DNA of 32,753 nucleotides from Actinobacteria bacterium 69-20. GTDB taxonomy: Bacteria; Actinomycetota; Actinomycetes; Mycobacteriales; Nakamurellaceae. Below, in pieces: positions 17,207 through 25,595 of the stretch (its first letter is position 1; the number at the start of each line of letters is the position of its first letter). The stretch lies in contig MKSW01000034.1 in the NCBI GenBank assembly GCA_001897425.1, positions 1 to 32,753 on the forward strand, in the 5' to 3' direction. Below the pieces are notes generated by a model, which saw nothing but the letters and a program-made list of their open reading frames with translations, made no database searches and had not been told where the DNA came from. The position numbers and the translations under genes were made by a program.

Positions 17207-18553
17207 ATGCGCGTCCGCCGCCTTGCGATGATCATCGCCGCCGCCCTTGTGGTGCCGGCTGCGTGCACCGGCGGGGGAGCGGGGACGGTGAAAGGCGCGG
17301 CGCCCGCCGCCGGACCGGCCAGCGGGTCCGCGTCGACGGGTATGACGGCGTCCACGGCCGGGCCCGGTTCCACCAGTGTCGGCGCGGAGGGGACTGCCGC
17401 GAGCACGGGACCCGATCCCTGGCAGGCGCCCACGTCCGCGTTGGTGCTCACGCCGACATCTGCTGCGGGGCAGTCGATTTCGACGTCGTTGAGCATGACG
17501 TCACCGGCGCCCACGGCGACACCCGCATCGACCGTGACGCAGACTGCGACGCGGCCTGCGCAAACCGCGGCGGCCTCGTCGACCACACGCGGCTCGACCG
17601 CCACGCCTGCTCCCACCGCCCCACCGACGACGTCCGCGAAACCGCCCGCGCCGGTTGCCAGCGGCGCGGATGTCCTCTCGGGCACCAAGTGTCAGATCTT
17701 CCCGAACGACAACGCCTGGCACTCGGACATTTCGAAGCTTCCGCTCGCCAAACAGGGTGCCGCATGGCTCGCGTCGATGGGCGCCGCGAGCCGCACACTG
17801 CACCCTGATTTCGGCCCCTCCTACGGCGAGGCGCCGGTTCCCTACGGCATTCCCATTACGATCGCACCCGCCGGGACGAAACGGGTTCCGGTGCGCTTCG
17901 ACTATGACGCGGAGTCGGACCGGATCGCGTACCCGCTCACGGCGGCGACCCTGATCGAGGGCGGCTCGAACTCGGACGGAGACCGGCATGCGATCGTCGT
18001 CACCGCCGATACCTGTGAACTGTTCGAGACCTACGACTCCCGGCAGACGGCGACGGGATGGACCGCCGGCTCCGGCGCGCACTGGTCGCTCGCGAGCGAT
18101 GTGCTGCGGCCCGCTGGGTGGACCTCTGCGGATGCCGCCGGACTGCCGATCCTCCCGGGCCTGCTGCGCTGGTCCGAGGTCAAGGCAGGCGCCGTGCACC
18201 ACGCGATCCGGTTCACCACATCCCGGACGGCGGCCGCCTACGTGTGGCCCGCGCGCCACCAGGCCGGCAGCGGATCCGTCGCGTCCTACCCGCCGATGGG
18301 GGCGCGATTCCGGCTCAAGGCGAGTTTCGCCCTGCCGGGGTTCAGCAGCAGCGCGCAGGTGATCTTGCGCGCCATGCAGACCTACGGCTTGATCCTGGCG
18401 GACAACGGCTCGCCGTGGTTCTTCCAGGGCGACGCCGATCCGGGATGGCCGCCGTCGCTGATCGCCGAACTCAAGAAGATCCCCGCCAACGCCTTCGAGG
18501 CCGTGGACACGTCGTCACTCATGATGTCCGCCGACTCGGGGCGATCGCGGTAG
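17207..18553 (+). CDS. Putative secreted lipoprotein with conserved C-terminal domain of unknown function
   Basis: 448 residues. The N-terminus is a lipoprotein signal peptide: RVRR, a hydrophobic core (LAMIIAAALVV) and a lipobox ending PAAC, so Cys20 would be lipidated after cleavage. Residues 21 to about 155 are a low-complexity Thr/Ala/Pro/Ser linker that would span the envelope. The C-terminal ~290 residues form one domain with NAWHSDISKLP, LHPDFGPSYGE, EGGSNSDGDRHAIVV, LRPAGWTSADAAGLPILPGLLR, HAIRFTTSRT and ASYPPMGARFRLKAS. I have seen this domain in unnamed extracellular proteins of actinobacteria but know no function. Its last 343 bp are duplicated at 25596. Two TATGACG copies lie inside. 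Confidence 0.85.
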   Translation: MRVRRLAMIIAAALVVPAACTGGGAGTVKGAAPAAGPASGSASTGMTASTAGPGSTSVGAEGTAASTGPDPWQAPTSALVLTPTSAAGQSISTSLSMTSPAPTATPASTVTQTATRPAQTAAASSTTRGSTATPAPTAPPTTSAKPPAPVASGADVLSGTKCQIFPNDNAWHSDISKLPLAKQGAAWLASMGAASRTLHPDFGPSYGEAPVPYGIPITIAPAGTKRVPVRFDYDAESDRIAYPLTAATLIEGGSNSDGDRHAIVVTADTCELFETYDSRQTATGWTAGSGAHWSLASDVLRPAGWTSADAAGLPILPGLLRWSEVKAGAVHHAIRFTTSRTAAAYVWPARHQAGSGSVASYPPMGARFRLKASFALPGFSSSAQVILRAMQTYGLILADNGSPWFFQGDADPGWPPSLIAELKKIPANAFEAVDTSSLMMSADSGRSR

Positions 18554-18571
18554 ACGCACGCGGGCGCCACG
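18229..18571 (+). repeat. 343-bp direct repeat, left copy
   Basis: Spans the last 108 codons and stop of the lipoprotein gene plus 18 bases beyond. It matches 25596-25938 without gaps at roughly 90% identity by eye. Homology begins at GGCGGCCGCC and ends at GCGGGCGCCACG. The two copies bracket the catabolic operon. Confidence 0.85.
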
Positions 18572-18689
18572 GCCCACAACGCAACAGCGCTCGAAGCAGA
18601 CCGTGCTCGGGCGTTCCTTCGCACAGGTGGGAGAGTATTTTCGTTGATGGATCCGGTGTGCAGCCGGACTGTCGGCCGGGGTGTTCGTC

Positions 18690-18983
18690 ATGCGCGTAGA
18701 GGTGGGTGAGGCGGCCCGAGCGTATGTCGCCGATCATGGCGGCACGGTGTGGGTCTGGGTGAATGTTCCTCGGGTGCGGCGTTGCTGTACGCAGGGCTAT
18801 ATGCACGCTGCTGTGGCGCGGCCGGTAGTGCTCTCCGATTTTCGCGAGATTCCCGCTGATGGCCTCATGGTGAAAGTGCGGGGGATGATCGGGCACGCGC
18901 CGGAGGTGCTTCGCATCGATCTCGCCGGTCGTCGAGCCGACAGGCTGGAAGCGTACTGGGACGGGTGTCGATTGGCAGCGTGA
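18690..18983 (+). CDS. Small conserved protein with a CC motif, function unknown
   Basis: A 97-residue protein starting MRVEVGEAARAYVADHGGTV and ending YWDGCRLAA. Internal adjacent cysteines (RRCCTQG) and the overall layout resemble small actinobacterial proteins of unknown function, with some similarity in style to HesB-like folds; this is only an impression. ATG at 18690 follows GGGGTG by six bases; GTG at 18681 is an alternative. It is convergent with the - strand catabolic operon. Confidence 0.65.
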   Translation: MRVEVGEAARAYVADHGGTVWVWVNVPRVRRCCTQGYMHAAVARPVVLSDFREIPADGLMVKVRGMIGHAPEVLRIDLAGRRADRLEAYWDGCRLAA

Positions 18984-19025
18984 CCTGGCTTGGCGTAGCA
19001 GCTCCGGATGCGGGTCGGTTTCGGC

Positions 19026-20273
19026 TCACCGTGGCTGGAAACCGATCACCACGGTCCCGCCGGAATCAACGGCGGTTGTCCAATCGGCGGGGAGCGTCAG
19101 GGAACGATTGGGCGTCAGGCGCCGAACGCGGTGCCGGTACAACGTGTGGCCTTGTTGGGTGACGGTGATGGTGCCGGCTCCGGCTTGCTTCTCGGCGCGG
19201 AGGACGAAACGGTCGCACGCTGGCAGCCGGCTCGGAACAAGCCGCTGCGGGCTGATCCAGAGGAGCGGCGACGACACCTGGAGTAGGGTGCTTTGCTGCC
19301 ATTCGCGGGCTGAAGAGCTACTTCCGTCGAGCCAAGCGGTGATCGAGTGCCCGATATGTGCGCCGGTCAGCGCGGCGATGTCGGCGGGTTCGGCCGGGTG
19401 GCAGACGTTTCCCGCCGCGTACACGCCGGGGCGACTGGTAGAACCCGCGGTGTCGGTGATCGGGCCTTTCGTCGCCGCATCCATGGCCAGGTTCGCGGAG
19501 CGGGCGAGTTCGTAGTCGGGTATCCAGTCGCCGGTGAACACGATCGTGTCGCAGGCGAGGCGGGTGCTGATCCCGGTGGCGCTCGTGATGCTCAGGCCGG
19601 TGACCCGCTTGCTGCCTTCGATGGCGGTGATGTCGCACCCGTAGAGGACGGGGATCGCGTGTATTCCGGCGGTGCCCGCGCGCAGAAGCTGAAAGGTTTG
19701 CAGGATCGGTGACGGCGTGATGACGGCCGCGACCTCGGTTCCGGATCCGAGGAGGGTGTGCACGGCGGAGAACGCGATGTGTTCTGCGCCGACGACGACT
19801 GCCCGGCGGCCCACAGGGTGGCCGGCCAGGTGAACGAGTTGCTGGAGCGCGCCGGTCGTATAGATACCAGCAGGTCGGGAGCCCGGAATGAGCCGTGCAC
19901 TTGGCGGTCGTTCGCGGCATCCGGTTGCCAGCAGCACGGCGTCGGCATTGATCAGAGAGCGCCCGATGCGGCTCGTGGTGTGCATGCTCGTAGACCCGGC
20001 CCAGTCCGTAGCTGTCGTGCCGGTCCGGATCTCGACGCCGTCGGCCAAGGTGCGGCGCACGATCTCTTTGGCGTAGGTGGGTCCGCTGTATGTGCGGTGC
20101 AGATCTCGCAGCCCGAAGCCCGTGTGGGCGCAGTGCCGGGGCACGCCGCCGGCTTCGTCTTCCCGGTCGATGACGATGACGTGGTGGCCGGCCGCGGCCA
20201 CGGCGCGGGCTGCGGCAAGTCCGGCAGGCCCAGCGCCGACGACGAGCAGGTTCGTGTTTTCGGCGGCGGTCAT
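19026..20273 (-). CDS. FAD/NAD(P)-binding oxidoreductase, GlpB-like partner
   Basis: 415 residues. An FAD-binding Rossmann motif LLVVGAGPAGLAAARAVA lies near residues 9-26. A second dinucleotide site RRAVVVGAEHIAFSA is non-canonical (GAEHIA where GxGxxG/A is expected), and GVYAAGNVCHPAEPADIA is the usual C-terminal FAD contact. It resembles the small flavoprotein subunits found beside GlpA-like, sarcosine oxidase-like and HcnB/C-like dehydrogenases. The last ~90 residues form a beta-rich extension without cysteines. ATG at 20273 overlaps the stop of the GlpA-like gene (ATGA). It probably takes electrons from, or reoxidises, that partner. Confidence 0.8.
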   Translation of the reverse strand: MTAAENTNLLVVGAGPAGLAAARAVAAAGHHVIVIDREDEAGGVPRHCAHTGFGLRDLHRTYSGPTYAKEIVRRTLADGVEIRTGTTATDWAGSTSMHTTSRIGRSLINADAVLLATGCRERPPSARLIPGSRPAGIYTTGALQQLVHLAGHPVGRRAVVVGAEHIAFSAVHTLLGSGTEVAAVITPSPILQTFQLLRAGTAGIHAIPVLYGCDITAIEGSKRVTGLSITSATGISTRLACDTIVFTGDWIPDYELARSANLAMDAATKGPITDTAGSTSRPGVYAAGNVCHPAEPADIAALTGAHIGHSITAWLDGSSSSAREWQQSTLLQVSSPLLWISPQRLVPSRLPACDRFVLRAEKQAGAGTITVTQQGHTLYRHRVRRLTPNRSLTLPADWTTAVDSGGTVVIGFQPR

Positions 20274-21691
20274 TGTTGCTCGTCCTCCGCGAACAGGTGG
20301 GTGAGGGTCTGTCCCGTGGCGTCGGCGAACAGTCGGCTGACGTTGGCGGTGCAATAGAAGCCTTGGCAGCGTCCCATCATCGCTCGGGTACGGCGGCGCA
20401 ATCCGTTGAGGTCGCGGGCGGGTATGGGAGCCCGTGTGGCGGCGATGATCTCGGCCTCGGTGACGCGTTCGCAGTGGCAGACGATATGACCGCAGGTCGC
20501 GTCGGCGGCGATTGCCGCCTCGTCCTGGTAGGGGCGTGTGAAGGCCTCACCGATCATCGGCATGTGGGGCGTTTGCGTTTCCTCCTTGTCGCGCAGCTGC
20601 TGCCCGGCGTCTCCAAGAAGGTCCAATACATAGTCGGCGATGCCGAGGCTCGAAGACAGGCCGGTGGACCGGATACCGCCGACGCAGATGTAGTGCTCGT
20701 CGGGCCACGAATGAATCTGGTAGTCGGATTCGCCGGTGGCCGCGCGAAGCCCGGCATAGGTCGCGGTGACCTGCTCGGCGGCAAGGTCGGGCAGGATGGG
20801 TCGGCCCTTGTCGAGGAGCCCCGCGAGTCCTTCGGCAGTGGTTTCTGTAGCGGTCTTGTCGGTCAGGTCTTCGGCGGTCGGGCCGAGCAGCACGTTGCCG
20901 AACACGGTGGGCGCGATCAGCACTCCCTTGGTCTTGGCGGAGGGCACGGGAAGAAGCACCCGGGACAGCAGGGGGCGGGCCACCTTGTCGAAGACGATCA
21001 GTTGTCCGCGGCGCGGTGTGACGGTGAAGCTGTCGTGGCCGAGCATGCGGTCGATAACGTCGGAGTACAGGCCGGCGGCGTTGATGACCCACCGTGCGGT
21101 CACGGAATTGCGAGTCGTTTCGATGATGTGCGAGCCGCGGTCGTCCGGAGCGATGGCGGTGACCTGGTGGTTGAACCGGAAGTCGGTGCCGTTGAGTTGC
21201 GCGTCGTACGCGAGCGCCAGTGGCATCGTGAACGGGCAGATGATGCCTTCGCCGGGGACGAGCAGGCCGCCGGTCGCACCGGGGCCGAGGTGCGGTTCGA
21301 GTTCGTATACCTGCTGCGCGCTGACGCGTGTCACATCGTCGCACCCGTTGGCGTGGGCGTTTGTCTCTAGTTCGGGTAGTCGCTCGGCTTGATGCGAGTC
21401 CCAGGCCACGAGCAGCGCGCCGGTATTTTCGATCGGCACGCCCGTCCGGGCGGCGAACTCGGTGACGAGCGGGTAGGAACGACGCAGCAGGGCCGCTTCG
21501 AGGCTGCCCGGTTTGGCGTCGAACCCGGTGTGTCGAATGGCCGTATTGGCTTTGCTCGTTCCGGTCCCGACGTCGGGACCAGCGTCGAGCACGACTACGT
21601 CGACGCATTTATGCGACAGCGCCTGGGCGATGGCGGCACCGACCACGCCTGCGCCGATGATTGCCACGTCGTAGACGGGCGGTTCACTCAT
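20270..21691 (-). CDS. GlpA-like FAD-dependent dehydrogenase with C-terminal BFD [2Fe-2S] domain
   Basis: 473 residues. The N-terminal DAO domain starts DVAIIGAGVVGAAIAQALS and contains NTAIRHTGFD, VTARWVINAAGLYSD and GGIRSTGLSSSLGIA, as in glycerol-3-phosphate dehydrogenases of the GlpA/GlpD family. The C-terminal domain is a bacterioferritin-associated-ferredoxin type [2Fe-2S] site with Cys405-x-Cys407 (VCHCERVTEAEI) and Cys442-x4-Cys447 (GRCQGFYC). This pairing is characteristic of anaerobic-type GlpA and related multi-subunit dehydrogenases. It lies between the kinase gene (8-base overlap) and the GlpB-like gene (4-base overlap). The most likely substrate is glycerol 3-phosphate, but another phosphorylated polyol is possible given the unusual transporter. 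Confidence 0.85.
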   Translation of the reverse strand: MSEPPVYDVAIIGAGVVGAAIAQALSHKCVDVVVLDAGPDVGTGTSKANTAIRHTGFDAKPGSLEAALLRRSYPLVTEFAARTGVPIENTGALLVAWDSHQAERLPELETNAHANGCDDVTRVSAQQVYELEPHLGPGATGGLLVPGEGIICPFTMPLALAYDAQLNGTDFRFNHQVTAIAPDDRGSHIIETTRNSVTARWVINAAGLYSDVIDRMLGHDSFTVTPRRGQLIVFDKVARPLLSRVLLPVPSAKTKGVLIAPTVFGNVLLGPTAEDLTDKTATETTAEGLAGLLDKGRPILPDLAAEQVTATYAGLRAATGESDYQIHSWPDEHYICVGGIRSTGLSSSLGIADYVLDLLGDAGQQLRDKEETQTPHMPMIGEAFTRPYQDEAAIAADATCGHIVCHCERVTEAEIIAATRAPIPARDLNGLRRRTRAMMGRCQGFYCTANVSRLFADATGQTLTHLFAEDEQQ

Positions 21692-23129
21692 GGCTCGCCG
21701 ATTCTATGGTGAGATCCACGGCCGACCGCCAGCGGGCGACGCGTTCGGCGGCCTCCTCAGAGCTGCATTGCGGCTCGTACACGGTCTTGCGCTCCGCGGC
21801 CCCAGCGATCGCGTCGGCGGCGTTGTCGGCCCAGCCGAGGCCGAGGCGGGCGAACGCCGCAGCGCCGAGCGCCGTAGCGTCCGGTGTCGCGTAGACCTCG
21901 ACCGGTCGTTGCAGCAGGTCCGCTTGACGTTGCATCAGCGCGACGGATCGGGTCAGCCCGCCGTCGACGCGCAGGGCGGAAAGCGGGCTGGCCAGGTCTA
22001 CGTCGACTGCGTGACAGAGCACGGCCACGGCGGCGGCAAGACCTTCCAGGACGGCACCCACAATCTGGCTACGGTCCGTCGATAGGCCCAACCCGAGGAG
22101 CGCGCCGCGCGCGCCCGGCGCCCAGAACGGGGCGGCAAGACCGGCGAGGGCGGGGATGAAGACCTCCCGTCCTGGGGTGGCGTCAGCGGCGTACCTGTCC
22201 AGGTCTTTCGGCCCGGCGATGACGCCGATCGCCTCGAGCCAGTCGACAACGGACCCGACGGTGTAGACCTGACCGTCGAGGCAGTAGGCGGTCGAAGCGG
22301 TCGTCTTCCACGCGGGACAGGCGACAAGGCCGGCGGTTGATCGCACCGGTCTGGCGCCGGTGTTCGCGAGCAGGAACGCGCCGGTTCCGTAGGTGCATTT
22401 CGCTTCGCCGGCCCGGTGGCATGCCTCGGCGAACAGGGCGCCCTGCTGGTCGACGACGGTGCCGGCGACGGGTATGTCCCTGCCGAATGCACGGGTGGTG
22501 CCGACGTGTTCGTCGCAGGCGACCACGCGAGGCAAGAGGCCGACATCGAGACCGAACAGATCTGTGAGCTGCGGTGACCATTCGAGGGTGTCCAGATCGA
22601 GCAGCGCGGCACGGCCGGCCGTCGCCACGTCGGTGACGAACTCGCCGGTCAGCCGGTGCAACAACCAGGTGTCGCTGGTGGTGACGACACCGTCTGCGTG
22701 GCCGTTCTCCCTGAGCCATGTCATTTTCGGCGCGGAGAAGTACGGGTCCAGCTGCAGACCGCTGATGTCAGTGACCAGGTCTGCGCTTTCCCGCAGTCTC
22801 GTACACACCCCTTCCGCGCGCCGATCCTGCCAGACCAGCGCTGGCGACAGGGACTGTCCGGTGTTCCGGTCCCATGCCAGGACCGTCTCGCCCTGATTGG
22901 CCAGAGCAATGCCGTCGACGGGCCGGGGAGCCTTGGCGACTGCGGCCCGGCCCGCATCCAGCACTGACCGCCAGAGGTCTTCCGGATCGACCTCGACGTG
23001 GCCGTCTGCGCCGTATTGCGGGTGGACCGGTGCACCTGCTTCGGCCAGTATCGTCATCGTCTCGTCGACGACGATCGCCTTGGTGCTGCTGGTGCCCTGG
23101 TCGATAGCGAGCACGCAGCCTGCGGTCAC
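21684..23129 (-). CDS. FGGY-family carbohydrate kinase, glycerol kinase-like
   Basis: 481 residues. The N-terminal ATPase-fold motif DQGTSSTKAIVVD starts at residue 10. VDQQGALFAEAC, CTYGTGAFLLANTG, ARGALLGLGLSTDRSQIVGAVLEGLA and LRVDGGLTRSVALMQRQAD match glycerol kinase signature segments. Some glycerol kinase residues differ, for example TSSTKA where GlpK has TTSSRA, so another polyol is possible. I chose GTG at 23129 because it overlaps the permease stop (GTGA) and begins right at the fold. It would phosphorylate the substrate brought in by the adjacent permease and pass it to the GlpA-like dehydrogenase. Confidence 0.85.
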   Translation of the reverse strand: MTAGCVLAIDQGTSSTKAIVVDETMTILAEAGAPVHPQYGADGHVEVDPEDLWRSVLDAGRAAVAKAPRPVDGIALANQGETVLAWDRNTGQSLSPALVWQDRRAEGVCTRLRESADLVTDISGLQLDPYFSAPKMTWLRENGHADGVVTTSDTWLLHRLTGEFVTDVATAGRAALLDLDTLEWSPQLTDLFGLDVGLLPRVVACDEHVGTTRAFGRDIPVAGTVVDQQGALFAEACHRAGEAKCTYGTGAFLLANTGARPVRSTAGLVACPAWKTTASTAYCLDGQVYTVGSVVDWLEAIGVIAGPKDLDRYAADATPGREVFIPALAGLAAPFWAPGARGALLGLGLSTDRSQIVGAVLEGLAAAVAVLCHAVDVDLASPLSALRVDGGLTRSVALMQRQADLLQRPVEVYATPDATALGAAAFARLGLGWADNAADAIAGAAERKTVYEPQCSSEEAAERVARWRSAVDLTIESASHE

Positions 23130-24631
23130 TGCTGGTTCCCGGGCGCCGCGCCGGTCGCCTCGTCGACGGCGTGTTCGAGGTTCGTATCCGCAGTCGGCAT
23201 AGCCAACGAGCGGCGGCGGATCAGCATCCAGGCCAGGTAGACGAGGCCGATCGCGACCATGACGACGAGATACAGCCATGGCTGATGGAACGAATCGTCA
23301 CGGAAGATCGACAGTTCGAACAGCAACCACACGAGCGCCAGAATGATGACCGGCCATTCCCACCGGCCCAACGAGAAACCGCGTTCCGCGGGCAGACGGT
23401 GGCGGGTGGAGATGTACAAGATGACGGTGGCCAGGTACAGCAGGCATGGCATCAACGTGGCGGCGCTGAACAGTTGGAACAGTGCGTTGGAAGTGTTCGC
23501 GAAAGCGGCGAGAACGACCTCGATGACGATCCCGCAGGTGACGACGGCGGCGAGGGGCGTTCTTGAGCGCCGGTTGACCCGGCGTAGGACGCTGTAGCCC
23601 GGGAATCGAGCGTCGCGACTCATCGCCCACACCTGGCGGGTCGTGGATACGAAGATGATCATGCCGCACGCGAAGATCGAGTAGGCCACGATGACGAGGA
23701 AGATCTTGCCGACCACGGTGCCCAGGACCGCCACGACGATGTCGGCGACCGGCGTTCCGGACTTCGCCAAGGCTGCGAAGTCGTGACCGGCGACCGTCAA
23801 CGCGACGAGGAACGCCATGCCGATCACCCCGGACAACACCACGGACGTCCACATCGCGCGGGGCACCGTGCGCGGTGCGTCGTGTGTTTCTTCGGCGAGG
23901 TTGCATGCTGCGTCGAATCCGACGATTGTGAACGCTCCGAGCAGAAAGCCCATCACCCACGCCCCGACGTGGGTTGCCGAGCCTATCGAGAAATAGTTCG
24001 GGTCCGATGCGAGGGCGGCCTTACTGAAAAGGTCACTGCCATTGAGCATTCCGCGGATGGCGCCGACGATGACCAGTAGCACCGTCAGGCCGACGATCCC
24101 GACGATCTCCGTCCCGACGGCGACGTTGTTCACTCGCTCGGTCAACACCGTCGAAGCGCCGATCACGCACGCCTGCAGCGCGATCACCAAAGCTGTGACC
24201 AGCCAGGTGTTGCCGACCGTCGCCGTATAGCTGAATAGTGCGGGAAAGACGGTCTGGGCGACGGCGTAGTCGACAGCGACCACGTCGACCACCAGGAACG
24301 CGAACATGAACCAGCCCAGAACCCATCCGAAGCCGGGATTGGCCAGGCGCGACATCCACTGGTAGGAATAGCCGGCGAGCGGAATGCGGCTGGCTAGCAA
24401 CCCGAACACGAGGGCGACACCGGTAACGCCGAGCGCGACGAGAGGCCACGTCCAGATCCCCAGCGGGCCGGATGTAGTCAGCACCGATCCGTACGTGGTG
24501 AAGATGCCCGTTGTGATCGAAATGAACGAAAAGCCGATCGCGAACGAGGCGAATTTGTGCAGCGTCCGCGACATTTCCTGCTTGTATCCATAGCGGGACA
24601 CCGTTTCGTCGGCGCCGAGCTCAGCACTCAT
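23126..24631 (-). CDS. APC-superfamily permease
   Basis: 501 residues with about 12 hydrophobic segments. The start, RTLHKFASFAIGFSFISITTGIFTTYGSVL, and the NLAEETHDAPRTVPRAMWTS loop are typical of the GABA/choline/amino-acid branch of the APC superfamily. Such permeases move amino acids, amines or choline-like compounds, not glycerol, which is odd beside a glycerol-kinase-like gene. ATG at 24631 follows a strong GAGGAGGG ribosome-binding site and overlaps the regulator stop by one base (TGATG). The ~35-residue C-terminal tail is hydrophilic. Confidence 0.88.
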   Translation of the reverse strand: MSAELGADETVSRYGYKQEMSRTLHKFASFAIGFSFISITTGIFTTYGSVLTTSGPLGIWTWPLVALGVTGVALVFGLLASRIPLAGYSYQWMSRLANPGFGWVLGWFMFAFLVVDVVAVDYAVAQTVFPALFSYTATVGNTWLVTALVIALQACVIGASTVLTERVNNVAVGTEIVGIVGLTVLLVIVGAIRGMLNGSDLFSKAALASDPNYFSIGSATHVGAWVMGFLLGAFTIVGFDAACNLAEETHDAPRTVPRAMWTSVVLSGVIGMAFLVALTVAGHDFAALAKSGTPVADIVVAVLGTVVGKIFLVIVAYSIFACGMIIFVSTTRQVWAMSRDARFPGYSVLRRVNRRSRTPLAAVVTCGIVIEVVLAAFANTSNALFQLFSAATLMPCLLYLATVILYISTRHRLPAERGFSLGRWEWPVIILALVWLLFELSIFRDDSFHQPWLYLVVMVAIGLVYLAWMLIRRRSLAMPTADTNLEHAVDEATGAAPGNQQ

Positions 24632-25497
24632 CAGGCCCTCCTCTTGGGAAAATAGGCAGGTGCAGGCGCGCCGACTGACGCGTCGCCTTCGGTCGGCGCA
24701 ACAAGGACGTCGACTCCGCAATCACGCAATGCCGCGAGCACACCCGGATCGGCGCGGTCGTCCGTGATCACCGCGCTAACCTGCTCGACGGAGCAGACCG
24801 CTCCAACCGCGATCTGCCCGATCTTGGTCGCATCCGCAAGCACGTACGACTCGCGCGACCGTTGGATCATCACTTTTCGGACAGCGATCTCATCAAGGTG
24901 ATAGTCGGTGAGGCCGGCTTTGGGGTGGACGCCACCCGACCCGAGAAACACTTGATCTGCGAAGAAGCCCCGGAAGAAATCACCGGTGGTCTGTCCTGAG
25001 CACGCGAGATCCCCGGCACGCACGCGCCCGCCAGCGGCAAGGACCTCCACATGGGGCATGCGTGATAGTTCCCCCGCTGCGACGAGCGAGTTGGTCAACA
25101 CGCGGCAGGAGAAGTCTCTCGGTAATGCGCGCGCGATCTCGGTCACCGATGTGCCGACATCGAAGATGACGGTGCTGCCCGGCTCGAGGAGCGAGACAGC
25201 CAGGCGCGCCATAGCCCTCTTCGCGGACAGGTTCGCCACTTTGCGCGCGTCGAACGACGCCTCGATTGTGCGAGAACCGGCGCGCACCGCGCCACCATGG
25301 ACCCGACGGACGAGCCCTTTCCTCTCCAGCACGAGCAGATCGCGGCGGATCGTCTCCACGGATACGCCGAACCGCTGCGCGAGGCTCTGCGCCCGAACGC
25401 CGTCCCGCGCGTCGAGCGCCGCGACGATGTGCAGTCGACGCTGCTCCGGAACGTCCCGTACCGCATCCGCACGCAAGCCTCGTCCAGCCGCGATCAT
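24631..25497 (-). CDS. DeoR-family transcriptional regulator
   Basis: 288 residues. The N-terminal DeoR helix-turn-helix spans about residues 17-72 (EQRRLHIVAALDARDGVRAQ, then FGVSVETIRRDLLVLERKGLVRRVHGGAV). The C-terminal DeoRC sensor domain (IFDVGTSVTEIARALP) binds a phosphorylated sugar or polyol in this family. It is the first gene of the operon and very likely autoregulatory, sensing the kinase product. ATG at 25497 is preceded by a -10 box six bases upstream, indicating a leaderless mRNA, so upstream in-frame extensions are unlikely. Confidence 0.9.
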   Translation of the reverse strand: MIAAGRGLRADAVRDVPEQRRLHIVAALDARDGVRAQSLAQRFGVSVETIRRDLLVLERKGLVRRVHGGAVRAGSRTIEASFDARKVANLSAKRAMARLAVSLLEPGSTVIFDVGTSVTEIARALPRDFSCRVLTNSLVAAGELSRMPHVEVLAAGGRVRAGDLACSGQTTGDFFRGFFADQVFLGSGGVHPKAGLTDYHLDEIAVRKVMIQRSRESYVLADATKIGQIAVGAVCSVEQVSAVITDDRADPGVLAALRDCGVDVLVAPTEGDASVGAPAPAYFPKRRA

Positions 25498-25503
25498 GTG
25501 GGA

Positions 25504-25532
25504 ATAGTAGGAGGACTGTGGTGTTTTGTGAA
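25504..25532 (-). promoter_or_regulatory. Promoter of the DeoR-APC-kinase-dehydrogenase operon
   Basis: On the - strand, -35 TTCACA (25532-25527) and -10 TACTAT (25509-25504) are separated by exactly 17 bases. The -10 ends six bases before the regulator ATG. This is the best sigma70-like promoter in the window. Confidence 0.65.
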
Positions 25533-25541
25533 GGCATGTCG

Positions 25542-25562
25542 GCAAACTTATTGGAGATTTGC
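25542..25562 (-). promoter_or_regulatory. Candidate operator upstream of the DeoR operon
   Basis: GCAAA at 25542-25546 and TTTGC at 25558-25562 form an inverted repeat with 11 bases between, about 10 bases upstream of the -35 box. The arms are only five bases, so this is tentative. Confidence 0.3.
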
Positions 25563-25595
25563 GGGGTTTGCGATCACGCCACGATCCGGCCAGGC

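Larger units (their letters stand above)
23..17909. repeat. Dispersed motif CGNNTATGACG (12 copies of the TATGACG core)
   Basis: The heptamer TATGACG, or its complement CGTCATA, occurs at 23, 1921, 2698, 4088, 4097, 6001, 6751, 11774, 15513, 16846, 17341 and 17903. All copies except 15513 carry CG two bases upstream of the core. Five lie on the + strand and seven on the - strand. No copy was found by eye between 18 kb and the end. Most copies fall in spacers, at gene ends or in variable N-terminal extensions, and they are read in different codon frames. The role is unknown. Confidence 0.6.

Noticed and set aside
16810-17808. A 332-codon + strand frame across the lat-lipoprotein spacer
   Set aside because: Overlaps the lipoprotein gene in another frame and is Arg/Cys/His-rich. 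The leaderless promoter and lipobox support the 17207 frame instead.
23-17909. Reading the TATGACG motif as a polar FtsK/KOPS-type guide sequence
   Set aside because: Copies fall on both strands (5 versus 7) without a visible bias, whereas KOPS sites are strongly polarised. A genome-wide count would be needed to revisit this.
20270-21691. Assignment as a D-amino-acid or sarcosine oxidase
   Set aside because: The DAO fold alone would allow it, but the BFD-type cysteines and the adjacent glycerol-kinase-like gene favour a GlpA-type dehydrogenase.
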